Below are positions 20,795 through 29,050 of a stretch of DNA of 37,359 nt, in pieces. A program made the position numbers and the translations under genes. Position 1 is the stretch's first letter. Every line of letters starts with the position of its first letter. The DNA lies in NCBI GenBank assembly GCA_000996035.1, contig LBYH01000010.1, positions 1-37,359 of the forward strand, in the 5' to 3' direction. This DNA comes from Parcubacteria group bacterium GW2011_GWA2_40_143. Its GTDB lineage: Bacteria; Patescibacteriota; Minisyncoccia; UBA9983. The notes below the pieces were generated by a model. It searched no databases. It was not told the origin of the DNA and saw only the letters and a list, made by a program, of their open reading frames with translations.

Positions 20795-21202
20795 CTACTC
20801 GTGTCTGCCTGTCTGCTTAACATTTTTGCGGCCTTCTCTTGATATAAATTGTTCCAAATGAGTGCCGGTGTTTCTGGCCGCGGCTTTTTTATCTATTTGA
20901 ACAGGGCGGATTTTCTTGATGCCGCGGCTGCCATGAGCGACTTTTTTTGTTTTTGAAGCGTGGAGGTATTTGCTCTTTTTGTGTGTCGCGCGTTTGATGG
21001 TTGCGGCAGGTTTTTCTTTATGTAAATGAATGCCTTGTTTAACGCAAGTGGCGCATATTTTGTATCTCTTGCCACTTAAGAAAGTAGCCCACTGTAAGTT
21101 TGGGTATTTTCTTTTGGTTTTTGTGGGGTTGTATTTACCGCGAAGCAAGTTTCTCTTGCCGGCCATAATTGTGCCTTTTTCGCATGATGGACAGTATTTC
21201 AT
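20795..21202 (-). CDS. rpmB: 50S ribosomal protein bL28, long form
   Basis: Large-subunit protein near the E site. The first 55-60 residues are a normal zinc-binding bL28: CPSC at residues 4-7, AGKRNLLRGKYNPTKTKRKY, PNLQWATFL, and a second CATC motif at 50-53 (KRYKICATCVKQG), i.e. four Cys for zinc. A basic extension of about 75 residues follows (HLHKEKPAATIKRATHKKSK and further, ending KNVKQTGRHE), rich in Lys, Thr and His and unlike ordinary bL28. It may contact rRNA or be a CPR-specific tail. It is divergent from the M50 protease and shares a -10 element with it. Confidence 0.85.
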   Translation of the reverse strand: MKYCPSCEKGTIMAGKRNLLRGKYNPTKTKRKYPNLQWATFLSGKRYKICATCVKQGIHLHKEKPAATIKRATHKKSKYLHASKTKKVAHGSRGIKKIRPVQIDKKAAARNTGTHLEQFISREGRKNVKQTGRHE

Positions 21203-21263
21203 AAATTAAAATATCAAATTTAAAAATAAGAACCTAAGAAATTCTTTAAATAATCACCATGGT

Positions 21264-21273
21264 ATGCTAACAT
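21264..21273. promoter_or_regulatory. Bidirectional -10 for the M50 and bL28 genes
   Basis: Plus: TGC-TAACAT (21265-21273) with predicted start near 21280, 7 bases before the M50 ATG. Minus: the overlapping bases read TGT-TAGCAT (21272-21264), about 55 bases upstream of rpmB after allowing for the start. One near-palindrome (ATGCTAACAT) therefore serves both genes. Confidence 0.45.
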
Positions 21274-21286
21274 ATAGAGCATATAT

Positions 21287-21964
21287 ATGCAAGAGTTAAG
21301 CATAATTTTTGGTATTGCCATTCTTATCCTATCCGTGGTGGTGCATGAGGTTTCTCATGGCTACGCCGCGTATCTGATGGGAGATCATACTGCTAAAAGA
21401 GCGGGTCGTCTTACTATGAATCCGCTTGCTCACCTTGATTTTACCGGTTCTATTATAGTACCTCTGCTTTTAGTGCTTTTGCCGGGGAACTTCGTCTTCG
21501 GGTGGGCTAAACCGGTGCCATATAATCCGTATAATCTTAAAAATCAAAAATGGGGGCCGGCTATCGTGGCCGCTGCCGGCCCGCTTTCCAACTTCGCCTT
21601 GGCCGCCTTTTTCGGTTTATTATCTATCTTGTTGCCTTTGGCTGCTTCTTTAAAGACCGGCATTGCCGTGGGCACCATCTCCACCTTCAGTCTGACGGGA
21701 GGCGATTTCTATATTTCCCTTTATTCTTTTTTCACCATGATTGTATGGATAAACATTTTTCTGGGTATTTTTAATCTGGTGCCTATTCCGCCTTTGGATG
21801 GTTCCAAGGTGCTTTTTTCTGTTTTGCCATATAGATGGAGAAACATCCAGTTTACCTTGGAGAGATACGGACTTTTTGCCTTGATATTCTTTATTTTCTT
21901 TTTCGCCAGCTATTTGGTGCCGTTGGCTCTAATTATGTTCCGTTTATTTACCGGATTATTTTAA
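21287..21964 (+). CDS. Site-2-protease-type M50 metalloprotease
   Basis: Integral membrane zinc protease, 225 residues, of the Sp4 (YwhC-like) small M50 type without PDZ domain. TM1 carries the metal-binding HEVSH motif (His20, Glu21, His24); the downstream loop [20 protein letters not shown] and NPLAHLD (with Asp) follow, and the second zinc ligand motif is [12 protein letters not shown] near residue 165. About six TM helices are predicted. Such enzymes cleave substrates within the bilayer; no partner substrate is evident. It ends about 18 bases before the rpsL promoter and probably is not co-transcribed with it. No SD; the predicted mRNA leader is only a few bases. Confidence 0.93.
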   Translation: MQELSIIFGIAILILSVVVHEVSHGYAAYLMGDHTAKRAGRLTMNPLAHLDFTGSIIVPLLLVLLPGNFVFGWAKPVPYNPYNLKNQKWGPAIVAAAGPLSNFALAAFFGLLSILLPLAASLKTGIAVGTISTFSLTGGDFYISLYSFFTMIVWINIFLGIFNLVPIPPLDGSKVLFSVLPYRWRNIQFTLERYGLFALIFFIFFFASYLVPLALIMFRLFTGLF

Positions 21965-21981
21965 AGCGCAAAGCAAAAAAT

Positions 21982-22009
21982 TTGACTTAATTTTTATTTC
22001 TGCTATTCT
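21982..22009 (+). promoter_or_regulatory. rpsL (str operon) promoter, leaderless
   Basis: TTGACT (21982-21987), 16-base spacer ending TGC, TATTCT (22004-22009). The predicted start near 22016 coincides with the GTG start of rpsL at 22017, so the first cistron of the str operon would be leaderless. Confidence 0.6.
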
Positions 22010-22016
22010 CTTATCT

Positions 22017-22427
22017 GTGGCAACAGTAAATCAACTAGTAAAAAAAGGGAGAAAGAAGATAACGGCCAAACAAAAAGCGGCCGGTCTTACTTTTGGCTTT
22101 AATTCTCTTAGAAACAGACCGGTAAAATATGCTTCGCCGTTTAAGCGAGGAATTTGTCTTAAGGTTACGACCCAAACTCCTAAAAAACCAAACTCAGCTC
22201 TTAGAAAAGTGGCCAGAGTGCGTCTCACAAACGGTATGGAAGTAACAGCCTATATCCCAGGAGAAGGTCATAATTTGCAAGAACACTCAGTGGTGCTTCT
22301 TCGTGGCGGCAGGGTAAAGGATTTGCCCGGCGTAAGATATCATATAGTGAGAGGTATGCTTGATACCACCGGAGTGCAAAACAGGAAACAACAAAGAAGC
22401 AAATATGGGGCTAAAAAACCCAAATAA
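22017..22427 (+). CDS. rpsL: 30S ribosomal protein uS12
   Basis: Decoding-centre protein. The 136-residue product starts at GTG ([14 protein letters not shown]) and has the conserved [14 protein letters not shown] loop (streptomycin-site region), [21 protein letters not shown] and [14 protein letters not shown]. The start codon sits at the expected transcription start, without an SD. It heads rpsL-rpsG-fusA; rpsG follows after 30 bases. Confidence 0.97.
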   Translation: MATVNQLVKKGRKKITAKQKAAGLTFGFNSLRNRPVKYASPFKRGICLKVTTQTPKKPNSALRKVARVRLTNGMEVTAYIPGEGHNLQEHSVVLLRGGRVKDLPGVRYHIVRGMLDTTGVQNRKQQRSKYGAKKPK

Positions 22428-22457
22428 TAGTGAAATGTATTTTTGAGATAGAAATGT

Positions 22458-22928
22458 ATGCGAAAAAAGATAAAAAATAAAAAAATAATAAAGCCGGATT
22501 TCGTTTATGACTCAGTTTTAGTTGAGAAGCTTGTTAATTATGTGATGAAAGAAGGAAAAAAGAATGTAGCCAGAAAGATTGTTTATGGAACACTGGACGA
22601 AATAAAGAAAAAAATGAAAACAGAAAAGCCTTTGGAAGTGCTTGAATTGGCTATAAAAAACGCTTCTCCCGATGTGGAAGTGCGATCAAGAAGAATCGGT
22701 GGCGCCAACTATCAGGTGCCGAGAGAAGTAAGGCCGGAGAGAAAAATGGCCTTATCTGTAAGATGGATTTTGGAAGGTGCCAGAGGCAAGGACGGCGCCG
22801 ATATGATAAGCAGACTTAGCGAAGAATTAATCGCCGCTTCCAAGAATGAAGGAATGGCGGTGAAGAAGAAGGAGAATACGCACAAGATGGCCGAGGCCAA
22901 CAGAGCTTTCGCACACTTTGCGTGGTAG
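22458..22928 (+). CDS. rpsG: 30S ribosomal protein uS7
   Basis: Head-assembly protein binding the 3' domain of 16S rRNA. The 156-residue product has normal length and the family blocks [40 protein letters not shown] and [13 protein letters not shown]. The first residues (MRKKIKNKK) are more basic than usual. An out-of-frame ATG four bases upstream is ignored. fusA follows 13 bases after the stop. Confidence 0.97.
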   Translation: MRKKIKNKKIIKPDFVYDSVLVEKLVNYVMKEGKKNVARKIVYGTLDEIKKKMKTEKPLEVLELAIKNASPDVEVRSRRIGGANYQVPREVRPERKMALSVRWILEGARGKDGADMISRLSEELIAASKNEGMAVKKKENTHKMAEANRAFAHFAW

Positions 22929-22941
22929 GTTCGCTAAAGTT

Positions 22942-25041
22942 ATGAGAGAATATCCTATAGAAAAAACAAGAGACATTGGCATTATTGCTCATATAGATGC
23001 CGGTAAAACAACTTTCTCGGAAAGAGTGCTTTTTTATACCGGCGTTTCTCATAAGATAGGCGAAGTGCATGAAGGAGAGGCCGTTATGGATTGGATGGAG
23101 CAAGAAAGAGAAAGAGGTATCACCATCACCGCCGCCGCCACCGCCTGCACGTGGTTGCCCACTTATAGAAACGGAGACAAAAACTATCAATACAGAATAA
23201 ACCTTATAGATACCCCCGGCCACGTGGACTTTACCGTGGAAGTGGAGAGATCTTTGCGCGTTTTAGACGGCGCCGTGGTGGTGTTTGACGGCGTATCCGG
23301 CGTAGAGCCTCAATCGGAAACTGTTTGGAGACAGGCCGATAAATATGAAGTGCCGAGAATTTGCTTTGTAAACAAGTTAGACAGAACGGGTGCCAGCTTT
23401 GACTTTAGCTTCAAAACTATTTTGGAAAGACTTACCAAGAATGCCGTGAAGGCGCAGCTACCCATAGGGCAGGAGGATGAATTTTTCGGCATCGTGGATC
23501 TTCTTTTAAAGAAGGCTTTTAAGTTTGAAGGCGCGGCCGGCGAGCAGATAGTGGAGATTGAAATTCCGGCCAATATGATTACCGATGTGGATAAGTGCAG
23601 GGCGGAGCTTTTGGAAAAAATCGTGGAAAACGATGACGCTTTGATGGAAAAATATCTTGCCGGTGAAGAAATTCCGGTGGACGATCTTAAAGTTTCTCTT
23701 AGAAAATCGGTTATTGATTATAAAATTGTGCCGGTATTTTGCGGTAGCGCTCTTAAAAATAAAGGTGTGCAGTTCGTGCTTAACGCCGTGGTGGAATATT
23801 TGCCAGCGCCTTCCGACTTGCCGGCGGTAAGGGGGGAAGATACCAAAACCGGCCAAGAAATACTTGTAAATCACACTGACGATGAGCCGCTTGCCGCCAT
23901 CGCTTTCAAACTCCAGACGGATCCTTTCGTTGGTCAGCTCATATATACCAGAGTCTATTCAGGCAGGCTTGAATCAGGTTCTTATGTTCTCAACACTTCC
24001 ACTGGCAACAAAGAAAGAGTAGGCAGAATCTTGCGTATGCATGCAAATTCAAGAGAAGAAATAAAAGAAATAAACGCCGGAGATATTGCCGCTATCGTCG
24101 GTCTCAAGGATACGAGAACCGGACATACTCTTTGCTCTCCCGACAGACCGGTAATTCTTGAAAATATTACTTTCCCTGAACCGGTAGTTTCTCTTAAAGT
24201 TGAACCTAAAACAAAGCAAGATCAAGAGAGAATGGGTATTGCTCTCAGAGCGTTGTCTGATGAAGATCCTACCTTTAAGATTAAATCCGATTCCGAGACG
24301 ATGGAAACGATTATTTCCGGCATGGGCGAATTGCATCTTGAGGTTTTAGTGGACAGAATGAAGAGAGAATTTAAGGTGGAAGTAAATGTTGGCAGACCGC
24401 AGGTGGCTTATAAAGAAACAATTTCCGGCGAAGCTGAAGCTGAAGGTAAATATATCAAACAATCAGGCGGAAGAGGTCAATACGGTCATGCCAGAATCAG
24501 AGTTAAGCCGCTTGAGAGAGGCAAGGGTTTTGAGTTTATAAATTCAATCAGAGGCGGCGCTATTCCGCAAGAGTTCATCAATCCTATTGAAAAAGGCGTA
24601 AAAGAGGCTATGGAGAAAGGTGTGGTGGCCGGTTTCCCATTGGTGGATTTGGCGGTGGAACTTTATGATGGTTCTTACCACGATGTGGATTCATCTGAAG
24701 CCGCTTTCAAAGTGGCCGGCTCCATGGCGCTTCAAGAAGCCGTTAAAAGAGCCAAGCCTGTCATATTGGAGCCGGTTATGAAAGTGGAAGTAATGGCGCC
24801 GGAGAAATTCTTAGGTGATATTACCGGCAGTTTGAACTCCAAACGAGGTCAGATAGAAAACATGACAGACAGAAGCGGATTAAAAGTGGTAGAAGCCAAA
24901 GTGCCGCTTTCGGAAATGTTTAATTACACCACGTCTCTAAGATCTATGACGGAAGGCCGCGGCAACTCCACTATGGAATTTGATCACTATGCCATCGTGC
25001 CAAACAACGTGGCTCAAGCTATAGCGGAAGGGAAGAAGTAG
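22942..25041 (+). CDS. fusA: Elongation factor G
   Basis: Translocase GTPase, 699 residues. G-domain motifs: AHIDAGKTT (G1), RGITI (G2), DTPGHVDF (G3), NKLDRTG (G4). Domains II-V follow in order, with the fusA-typical GMGELHLEV and [13 protein letters not shown] segments, and the end is normal. The start at 22942 ([15 protein letters not shown]) is chosen over a frame extending 8 codons upstream into rpsG. The gene shares the str promoter; two tiny genes, a hairpin repeat and then tuf follow. Confidence 0.97.
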   Translation: MREYPIEKTRDIGIIAHIDAGKTTFSERVLFYTGVSHKIGEVHEGEAVMDWMEQERERGITITAAATACTWLPTYRNGDKNYQYRINLIDTPGHVDFTVEVERSLRVLDGAVVVFDGVSGVEPQSETVWRQADKYEVPRICFVNKLDRTGASFDFSFKTILERLTKNAVKAQLPIGQEDEFFGIVDLLLKKAFKFEGAAGEQIVEIEIPANMITDVDKCRAELLEKIVENDDALMEKYLAGEEIPVDDLKVSLRKSVIDYKIVPVFCGSALKNKGVQFVLNAVVEYLPAPSDLPAVRGEDTKTGQEILVNHTDDEPLAAIAFKLQTDPFVGQLIYTRVYSGRLESGSYVLNTSTGNKERVGRILRMHANSREEIKEINAGDIAAIVGLKDTRTGHTLCSPDRPVILENITFPEPVVSLKVEPKTKQDQERMGIALRALSDEDPTFKIKSDSETMETIISGMGELHLEVLVDRMKREFKVEVNVGRPQVAYKETISGEAEAEGKYIKQSGGRGQYGHARIRVKPLERGKGFEFINSIRGGAIPQEFINPIEKGVKEAMEKGVVAGFPLVDLAVELYDGSYHDVDSSEAAFKVAGSMALQEAVKRAKPVILEPVMKVEVMAPEKFLGDITGSLNSKRGQIENMTDRSGLKVVEAKVPLSEMFNYTTSLRSMTEGRGNSTMEFDHYAIVPNNVAQAIAEGKK

Positions 25042-25074
25042 GCCGGCATTATCTAAAATTTTATAAAGGGACTT

Positions 25075-25212
25075 ATGGAAAAAGAAAACAACCGCCACTT
25101 GGAGACTCAATCTCCAAGTGAAGACAATGGTGAAAGACTTATGTCCGAAGAGGTTCTTGATGATGATTTAGAGCTAGAAAGCGGTGTAGATATAGATAAG
25201 TTGCCTATTTGA
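25075..25212 (+). CDS. Tiny acidic protein after fusA
   Basis: A 45-codon frame with an SD-like AAGGGA six bases before the ATG. The product MEKENNRHLETQSPSEDNGE then RLMSEEVLDDDLELESGVDI and DKLPI is strongly acidic. The TGA stop overlaps the -35 of the next promoter. The second arm of a 25-base hairpin repeat lies inside codons 8-16, which is odd for a coding gene; alternatively the repeat is the real feature and the ORF is accidental. Position 33 bases after fusA suggests co-transcription with the str operon. Confidence 0.45.
   Translation: MEKENNRHLETQSPSEDNGERLMSEEVLDDDLELESGVDIDKLPI
25096..25120 (+). repeat. Hairpin repeat, copy 1
   Basis: CACTTGGAGA-CTCAA-TCTCCAAGTG: perfect 10-base arms, 5-base loop. 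The identical 25 bases occur at 37182-37206 after secY. Here it is 55 bases after fusA and within a small reading frame. Confidence 0.85.
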
Positions 25213-25265
25213 CTTTAAATGAGAAATGGAGTATAAAATACGAGGTTTTGAACCTTGTATTTTAT
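25209..25265 (+). promoter_or_regulatory. Promoter with overlapping inverted repeat for the 25295 gene
   Basis: TTGACT (25209-25214), 17-base spacer, TATAAA (25232-25237). An inverted repeat (25233-25247 with 25251-25265; arms ATAAAATACGAGGTT and AACCTTGTATTTTAT, one G-T pair) covers the -10 and the start site (about 25244). It could be an operator, or a terminator of the preceding gene merged with the next promoter. Confidence 0.5.
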
Positions 25266-25294
25266 TGTAGGGATTTTTTTAGGAGGGTTGAAAG

Positions 25295-25504
25295 ATGATT
25301 CTTGATGATGATTTTGAAGGAGATTTGTATGAGGCAGAAGAGAAAATTTTGCCGGCAATACTAAAAGAAATTTGCCGGGAATGCGAGAGAAATATTGACC
25401 GGTCTGAAGTTGAACCTCAGATTAAAGATAAACTTGCCAAAGGAGATGTAGTCACGGGTGAAAGTCTTTGCCTAGACTGCCTCTTACTGGAGGCGCTCTC
25501 GTAA
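25295..25504 (+). CDS. Small acidic protein with paired CxxC-type cysteines
   Basis: A 69-residue protein with a canonical AGGAGG about 8 bases before the ATG, one of the few strong SDs in the window. It begins MILDDDFEGDLYEAEEKILP and is very acidic. Four cysteines lie in CRECERN and LCLDCLL (positions about 29, 32, 58 and 61), i.e. C-x2-C and C-x2-C, so a zinc ribbon-like site is plausible. The middle is a Glu/Lys-rich helix. I do not recognise a family. It is flanked by a promoter with inverted repeat upstream and a 32-bp palindrome downstream, and it is inserted between fusA and tuf. Confidence 0.65.
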   Translation: MILDDDFEGDLYEAEEKILPAILKEICRECERNIDRSEVEPQIKDKLAKGDVVTGESLCLDCLLLEALS

Positions 25505-25516
25505 AACTCGTAAAAC

Positions 25517-25548
25517 AATCCCATACTTTCTTAAGAAAGTATGGGATT
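25517..25548. terminator. Perfect 32-bp palindrome abutting the tuf promoter
   Basis: Half-sites AATCCCATACTTTCTT and AAGAAAGTATGGGATT are exact reverse complements. The last base is the first T of the tuf -35 (TTGACA). Probably the terminator of the 25295 gene; a regulatory site for tuf is possible. Confidence 0.7.
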
Positions 25549-25576
25549 TGACATTTTTAAGGGCTTGCTATAGTAT
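25548..25576 (+). promoter_or_regulatory. tuf promoter
   Basis: TTGACA (25548-25553) is the best -35 in the window, with TAGTAT (25571-25576) after 17 bases; an alternative -10 TATAGT preceded by TGC gives a 15-base spacer. The leader to the tuf ATG is about 125 bases, the longest here, and can form a hairpin near its end (TTGCC ... GGCAA, about 25658-25697). Confidence 0.65.
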
Positions 25577-25708
25577 GTACATAATGCGCTTAAAGCGTTT
25601 TTATTGTTTATTTAATCAAAAAATAAAGTCGAATCTAAAAATTATTAAATAATTGTTAATTGCCACCGCGATCATTAAAAACGGTCTTCGGCGGCAAATT
25701 TAAAAAAA

Positions 25709-26902
25709 ATGGCAGAAAAATTTGATAGGTCAAAGCCGCACGTAAACGTCGGCACAATCGGTCACGTTGACCACGGTAAAACCACTCTTACCGCCGGTAT
25801 TTTGAATGTTGTAAATCTTACCGGAGGCAAGGCTAAGGTGGAAAAAATAGATGAAATAGACAAAGCCCCTGAAGAAAAAGCCAGAGGTATTACTATTTCT
25901 CTTCATCATAGCGAATACGAAACAGCTAAGAGACACTATGCTCACATAGATGCCCCGGGTCACGCTGATTATATTAAAAACATGATCACCGGAGCCGCCC
26001 AAATGGACGGAGCCGTGCTTGTGGTAGCCGCCACGGACGGTGTGATGCCGCAAACCAGAGAGCACATTCTTCTTGCCAGACAGGTGGGTGTGCCTTCTAT
26101 CGTTGTTTTCTTGAATAAGGTGGACATGGTAGACGATAAAGAACTTATAGACTTAGTAGAGGAGGAAATAAGAGAGCTTCTTACCAAATACGGTTTTGAT
26201 GGCGCCAATACGCCGGTTATAAAGGGTTCTGGTCTTAAGGCCTACGAAGCTACTTCAGCCGATGACGAATGGGTGAAGCCGGTAAAAGAGCTTTTGGACA
26301 CTTTGGATAACTATATTCCGGACCCGGTGAGAGAGACGGATAAGCCGTTCCTTATGCCGATAGAAGACATCTTCTCCATTGAAGGAAGAGGTACTGTTTG
26401 CACCGGCAGAATTGAGAGAGGTGTTGTAAAAGTTGGCGAAGAAATTGAGATTATTGGTCTTGGTGAAACAAGAAAGACTACCGTAACCGGAGTGGAAATG
26501 TTTAACAAATCTCTTGATGAAGGTCAAGCCGGAGATAACGCCGGTATCCTCTTGAGAGGCACCAAAAAAGAAGAATTAACCAGAGGTCAGGTGCTTGCCA
26601 AGCCGGGTACGCTTACTCCGCATGCCGAGTTTGAATCTGAAGTGTATGTGCTTACCAAAGAAGAAGGAGGCAGACACACCCCGTTTTTCAAGGGATACAA
26701 ACCGCAGTTCTACATAAGAACCACCGACGTAACAGGAGAAGTAACTTTGCCGGAAGGAGCGGAAATGGTAATGCCGGGTGATACGATAACCTTTAAGGTA
26801 AAATTGGTATCAGCCATAGCTCTTGAAGAAAAGCAAAGATTTGCTATCAGAGAGGGAGGTAAAACCGTAGGCGCCGGAGTGGTAACTAAGATAATAAGCT
26901 AG
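25709..26902 (+). CDS. tuf: Elongation factor Tu
   Basis: GTPase delivering aminoacyl-tRNA; 397 residues, normal length. Motifs: GHVDHGKTT (G1), RGITI (G2), DAPGHADY (G3), NKVD (G4), SGLKAYEA (G5 region). The switch I region [20 protein letters not shown] is typical. No SD before the ATG; the upstream bases are A-rich. tuf has its own strong promoter after the two small genes, and leads into the S10 operon with rpsJ 60 bases downstream behind a hairpin. Confidence 0.98.
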   Translation: MAEKFDRSKPHVNVGTIGHVDHGKTTLTAGILNVVNLTGGKAKVEKIDEIDKAPEEKARGITISLHHSEYETAKRHYAHIDAPGHADYIKNMITGAAQMDGAVLVVAATDGVMPQTREHILLARQVGVPSIVVFLNKVDMVDDKELIDLVEEEIRELLTKYGFDGANTPVIKGSGLKAYEATSADDEWVKPVKELLDTLDNYIPDPVRETDKPFLMPIEDIFSIEGRGTVCTGRIERGVVKVGEEIEIIGLGETRKTTVTGVEMFNKSLDEGQAGDNAGILLRGTKKEELTRGQVLAKPGTLTPHAEFESEVYVLTKEEGGRHTPFFKGYKPQFYIRTTDVTGEVTLPEGAEMVMPGDTITFKVKLVSAIALEEKQRFAIREGGKTVGAGVVTKIIS

Positions 26903-26912
26903 GCGTTAGCCA

Positions 26913-26944
26913 CTAATCGTTAGAAATATAAATCTAACGGTTAG
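26913..26944 (+). terminator. Hairpin between tuf and rpsJ
   Basis: CTAATCGTTAGA (26913-26924) pairs with TCTAACGGTTAG (26933-26944), one G-T pair, 8-base loop; weaker outer complement CGTTAG/CTAGCG. No T-run follows, so it is more likely an RNA processing or partial attenuation signal between tuf and the S10 operon. Confidence 0.5.
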
Positions 26945-26962
26945 ACCCTAGCGACTAAATTT

Positions 26963-27289
26963 ATGACCAAAGAAAAAGAACAACAACCAAAACTTCGTAT
27001 CAGAATCAGGGCTTATGAGCACAAGGTTCTTGATGCCAGCGTAAAGCAGATTATGGATACGGCGAAAAGATATGACGCGAAAATCGCCGGTCCGGTGCCT
27101 TTACCGAAGGAGATCAAGAAATATACGGTAAACAGAGCTTCTTTTATTGATAAGAACTCTCGCGAGCAATTTGAGATGGGTGTGCATAAGAGACTGATAG
27201 ATATTTTGAGTCCTACTCCAAATGTGATTGACGCGCTTACAAATCTTAATTTGCCGGCCGGAGTTGATATTGAAGTAAAGATGAGCTAA
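26963..27289 (+). CDS. rpsJ: 30S ribosomal protein uS10
   Basis: Head protein, also NusE in antitermination. The 108-residue product has the family pattern KLRIRIRAYEHKVLDASVKQ, PVPLPKEIKKYTVNRASFID and SREQFEMGVHKRLIDI; it is about 5 residues longer than usual. First S10-operon gene, without an SD; rplC follows after 38 bases. Confidence 0.96.
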   Translation: MTKEKEQQPKLRIRIRAYEHKVLDASVKQIMDTAKRYDAKIAGPVPLPKEIKKYTVNRASFIDKNSREQFEMGVHKRLIDILSPTPNVIDALTNLNLPAGVDIEVKMS

Positions 27290-27327
27290 AAGACGTTAAC
27301 TAACCAACAGATGTTAATAAACAAAAC

Positions 27328-27918
27328 ATGAAGTTTATACTTGGCAGAAAACAGAATATGACGCAAGTGTTTGACGAAAGCGGCAAAGTTGTTCCGGCCA
27401 CCGTTATTTCTGCCGGTCCGATGACGGCTGTTAGCAAGAAAACGGTGGAGAAAGACGGCTATGAGGCGATTGTTTTTGGTTATGGCGCAAAAAAAGAGAA
27501 GAACGTAAAAAAACCGCAGAGAAAACTTGGCAATTTCGCTTTTTTAAAGGAATTTAAGAACGGTAGCGTGGAAATCGGTTCTGTTGTTGACGCTTCGGTT
27601 TTTGAAAATGGCGATAAAATAACGGTAAGCGGAATCTCAAAAGGAAAGGGTTTTCAAGGCGTGGTAAAAAGACACGGATTTAAAGGCGGTCCGAGAACGC
27701 ACGGTCAGAAACATTCCGAAAGAGAGCCCGGATCCATCGGCGGCGGCTTAAGAACGAGAGTGCCGAAGGGTATGAGAATGGCCGGCAGAATGGGTAGCGA
27801 CAGAATAACGGTAAAGAATCTTAGAATCGTTAAGGTTGATAAGGATAATAACCAGCTTTTCGTGCTTGGCGCCGTGCCGGGCAGAAAGGGAACCCTTCTT
27901 GAAATCAAAGGAAATTAA
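27328..27918 (+). CDS. rplC: 50S ribosomal protein uL3
   Basis: Peptidyl-transferase-near protein, 196 residues, slightly short. Contains the conserved loop GFQGVVKRHGFKGGPRTHGQ and later GRMGSDRITVKNLRIVKVD, so the extension to the catalytic centre is intact. The N-terminus MKFILGRKQNMTQVFDESGK is normal. rplD starts 5 bases after the stop. Confidence 0.97.
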   Translation: MKFILGRKQNMTQVFDESGKVVPATVISAGPMTAVSKKTVEKDGYEAIVFGYGAKKEKNVKKPQRKLGNFAFLKEFKNGSVEIGSVVDASVFENGDKITVSGISKGKGFQGVVKRHGFKGGPRTHGQKHSEREPGSIGGGLRTRVPKGMRMAGRMGSDRITVKNLRIVKVDKDNNQLFVLGAVPGRKGTLLEIKGN

Positions 27919-27923
27919 AAAAT

Positions 27924-28577
27924 ATGGAAACGATAATCTACAATCAGAAAGGTGAGAAAGTTTCAGAGATAAAACTGCCGGAAACTGTTTTCGGTCTGCC
28001 GTGGAATGCCAATCTTGTGCATCAAGCGGCCGTTTCTATGATGTCTAATAAAAGAGATCCTATCGCTCACACCAAGGGAAGAGGAGAAGTGGCCGGCGGA
28101 GGCAGAAAGCCTTGGAGACAAAAGGGATTGGGAAGAGCCAGACACGGCTCTATAAGATCGCCGATTTGGGTTGGCGGCGGCGTATCGCACGGACCGATAA
28201 ACGAGAAAGATTATTCCAGAAAGATAAACAAAAAGATGAAGAAAAAAGCTTTTTTGACGGCTTTGTCCAGAAAGTTTAAAGATAATGAAATTTTATTCTT
28301 GGATAACCTAAACCTGTCTTCCGCGAAAACGAAAGAAGCCGCCGGCTTGATAAGCAGTCTGGCGAAGATTGAGGGCTTTAATAAGCTTACTTTAAAGAAA
28401 GGCGTGAAAGCGGTGTTTGCCACGGCGGAAAAAGATGGAAATGCGTATAGGAGCTTTAAGAACATCCCCGGAACGAATATTGTGGAAGTCCGCAATTTAA
28501 GTTTATTGGATGTGCTTAATAATAAGTATTTGGTGATAGCGGGAGCGGAGAAGTCTATTTCCGGACTGGCTGAGTAA
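27924..28577 (+). CDS. rplD: 50S ribosomal protein uL4
   Basis: Exit-tunnel protein, 217 residues. The tunnel loop is recognisable as GRGEVAGGGRKPWRQKGLGR and ARHGSIRSPIWVGGG, and the globular parts are normal. In enterobacteria L4 also represses its own operon; the hairpin-and-promoter gap to rplW suggests different regulation here. The stop is followed by a 75-base gap with a promoter. Confidence 0.97.
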   Translation: METIIYNQKGEKVSEIKLPETVFGLPWNANLVHQAAVSMMSNKRDPIAHTKGRGEVAGGGRKPWRQKGLGRARHGSIRSPIWVGGGVSHGPINEKDYSRKINKKMKKKAFLTALSRKFKDNEILFLDNLNLSSAKTKEAAGLISSLAKIEGFNKLTLKKGVKAVFATAEKDGNAYRSFKNIPGTNIVEVRNLSLLDVLNNKYLVIAGAEKSISGLAE

Positions 28578-28587
28578 TCGGAAATTT

Positions 28588-28616
28588 TTGACTTTTTGAC
28601 GCATTTTTGCTAGTAT
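28588..28616 (+). promoter_or_regulatory. Internal promoter before rplW
   Basis: TTGACT (28588-28593), 17-base spacer ending TGC, TAGTAT (28611-28616). The -10 lies in an inverted repeat TGCTAG-TAT-CTAGCA. Leader of about 30 bases contains a small CCC/GGG hairpin. It would separate rplW-secY from rpsJ-rplC-rplD expression. Confidence 0.6.
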
Positions 28617-28652
28617 CTAGCATAGTCCCGATGAAGGGAATTTTTATTTAAC

Positions 28653-29048
28653 ATGGCATTGTTTAAAACAAACAAAAAAGAAGCAGAAGCAAAAAAAGAT
28701 GTTTCCGCTGATAAAGAAAAAAATAAAACTGTCGCGAAGAAAGCGAAGGTTGTAAAAGCTGTAAAGACCGCAAATGATACAAAGCCGAAAATTCGCCCTC
28801 ATGTAACGGAGAAAGCCACTTTTCTTTCGGGAAAAGGCGTTTATGTTTTCAGAATAAAGCCGGAAATAAATAAGATTATGATGAAGAATTTTATTAAGAA
28901 AACTTACGGAGTTGAACCTGTTAAAATAGGGATAGTCAATTCTCCGGTTAAAACGGTTTTCTTGAGAAAAAGAAGAGTTTTAAAATCGGGATACAGAAAG
29001 GCGATGGTTTATCTTAAGAAAGGAGATAAAATTTCAATAGCGCAATAA
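28653..29048 (+). CDS. rplW: 50S ribosomal protein uL23 with basic N-terminal extension
   Basis: Binds at the tunnel exit, the docking site for trigger factor and SRP. The core begins around residue 46 (IRPHVTEKATFL) and contains YVFRIKPEINKIMMKNFIKK and VNSPVKTVFLRKRR. The first 45 residues are a lysine/alanine-rich extension (MALFKTNKKEAEAKKDVSAD and on), making 131 residues versus about 95-100 in most bacteria. The extension would project near the exit port. rplB follows after 2 bases. Confidence 0.94.
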   Translation: MALFKTNKKEAEAKKDVSADKEKNKTVAKKAKVVKAVKTANDTKPKIRPHVTEKATFLSGKGVYVFRIKPEINKIMMKNFIKKTYGVEPVKIGIVNSPVKTVFLRKRRVLKSGYRKAMVYLKKGDKISIAQ

Positions 29049-29050
29049 TC

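Noticed and set aside
22918-22941. Upstream start for fusA
   Set aside because: Overlaps rpsG and adds residues foreign to EF-G; ATG 22942 gives the family N-terminus.
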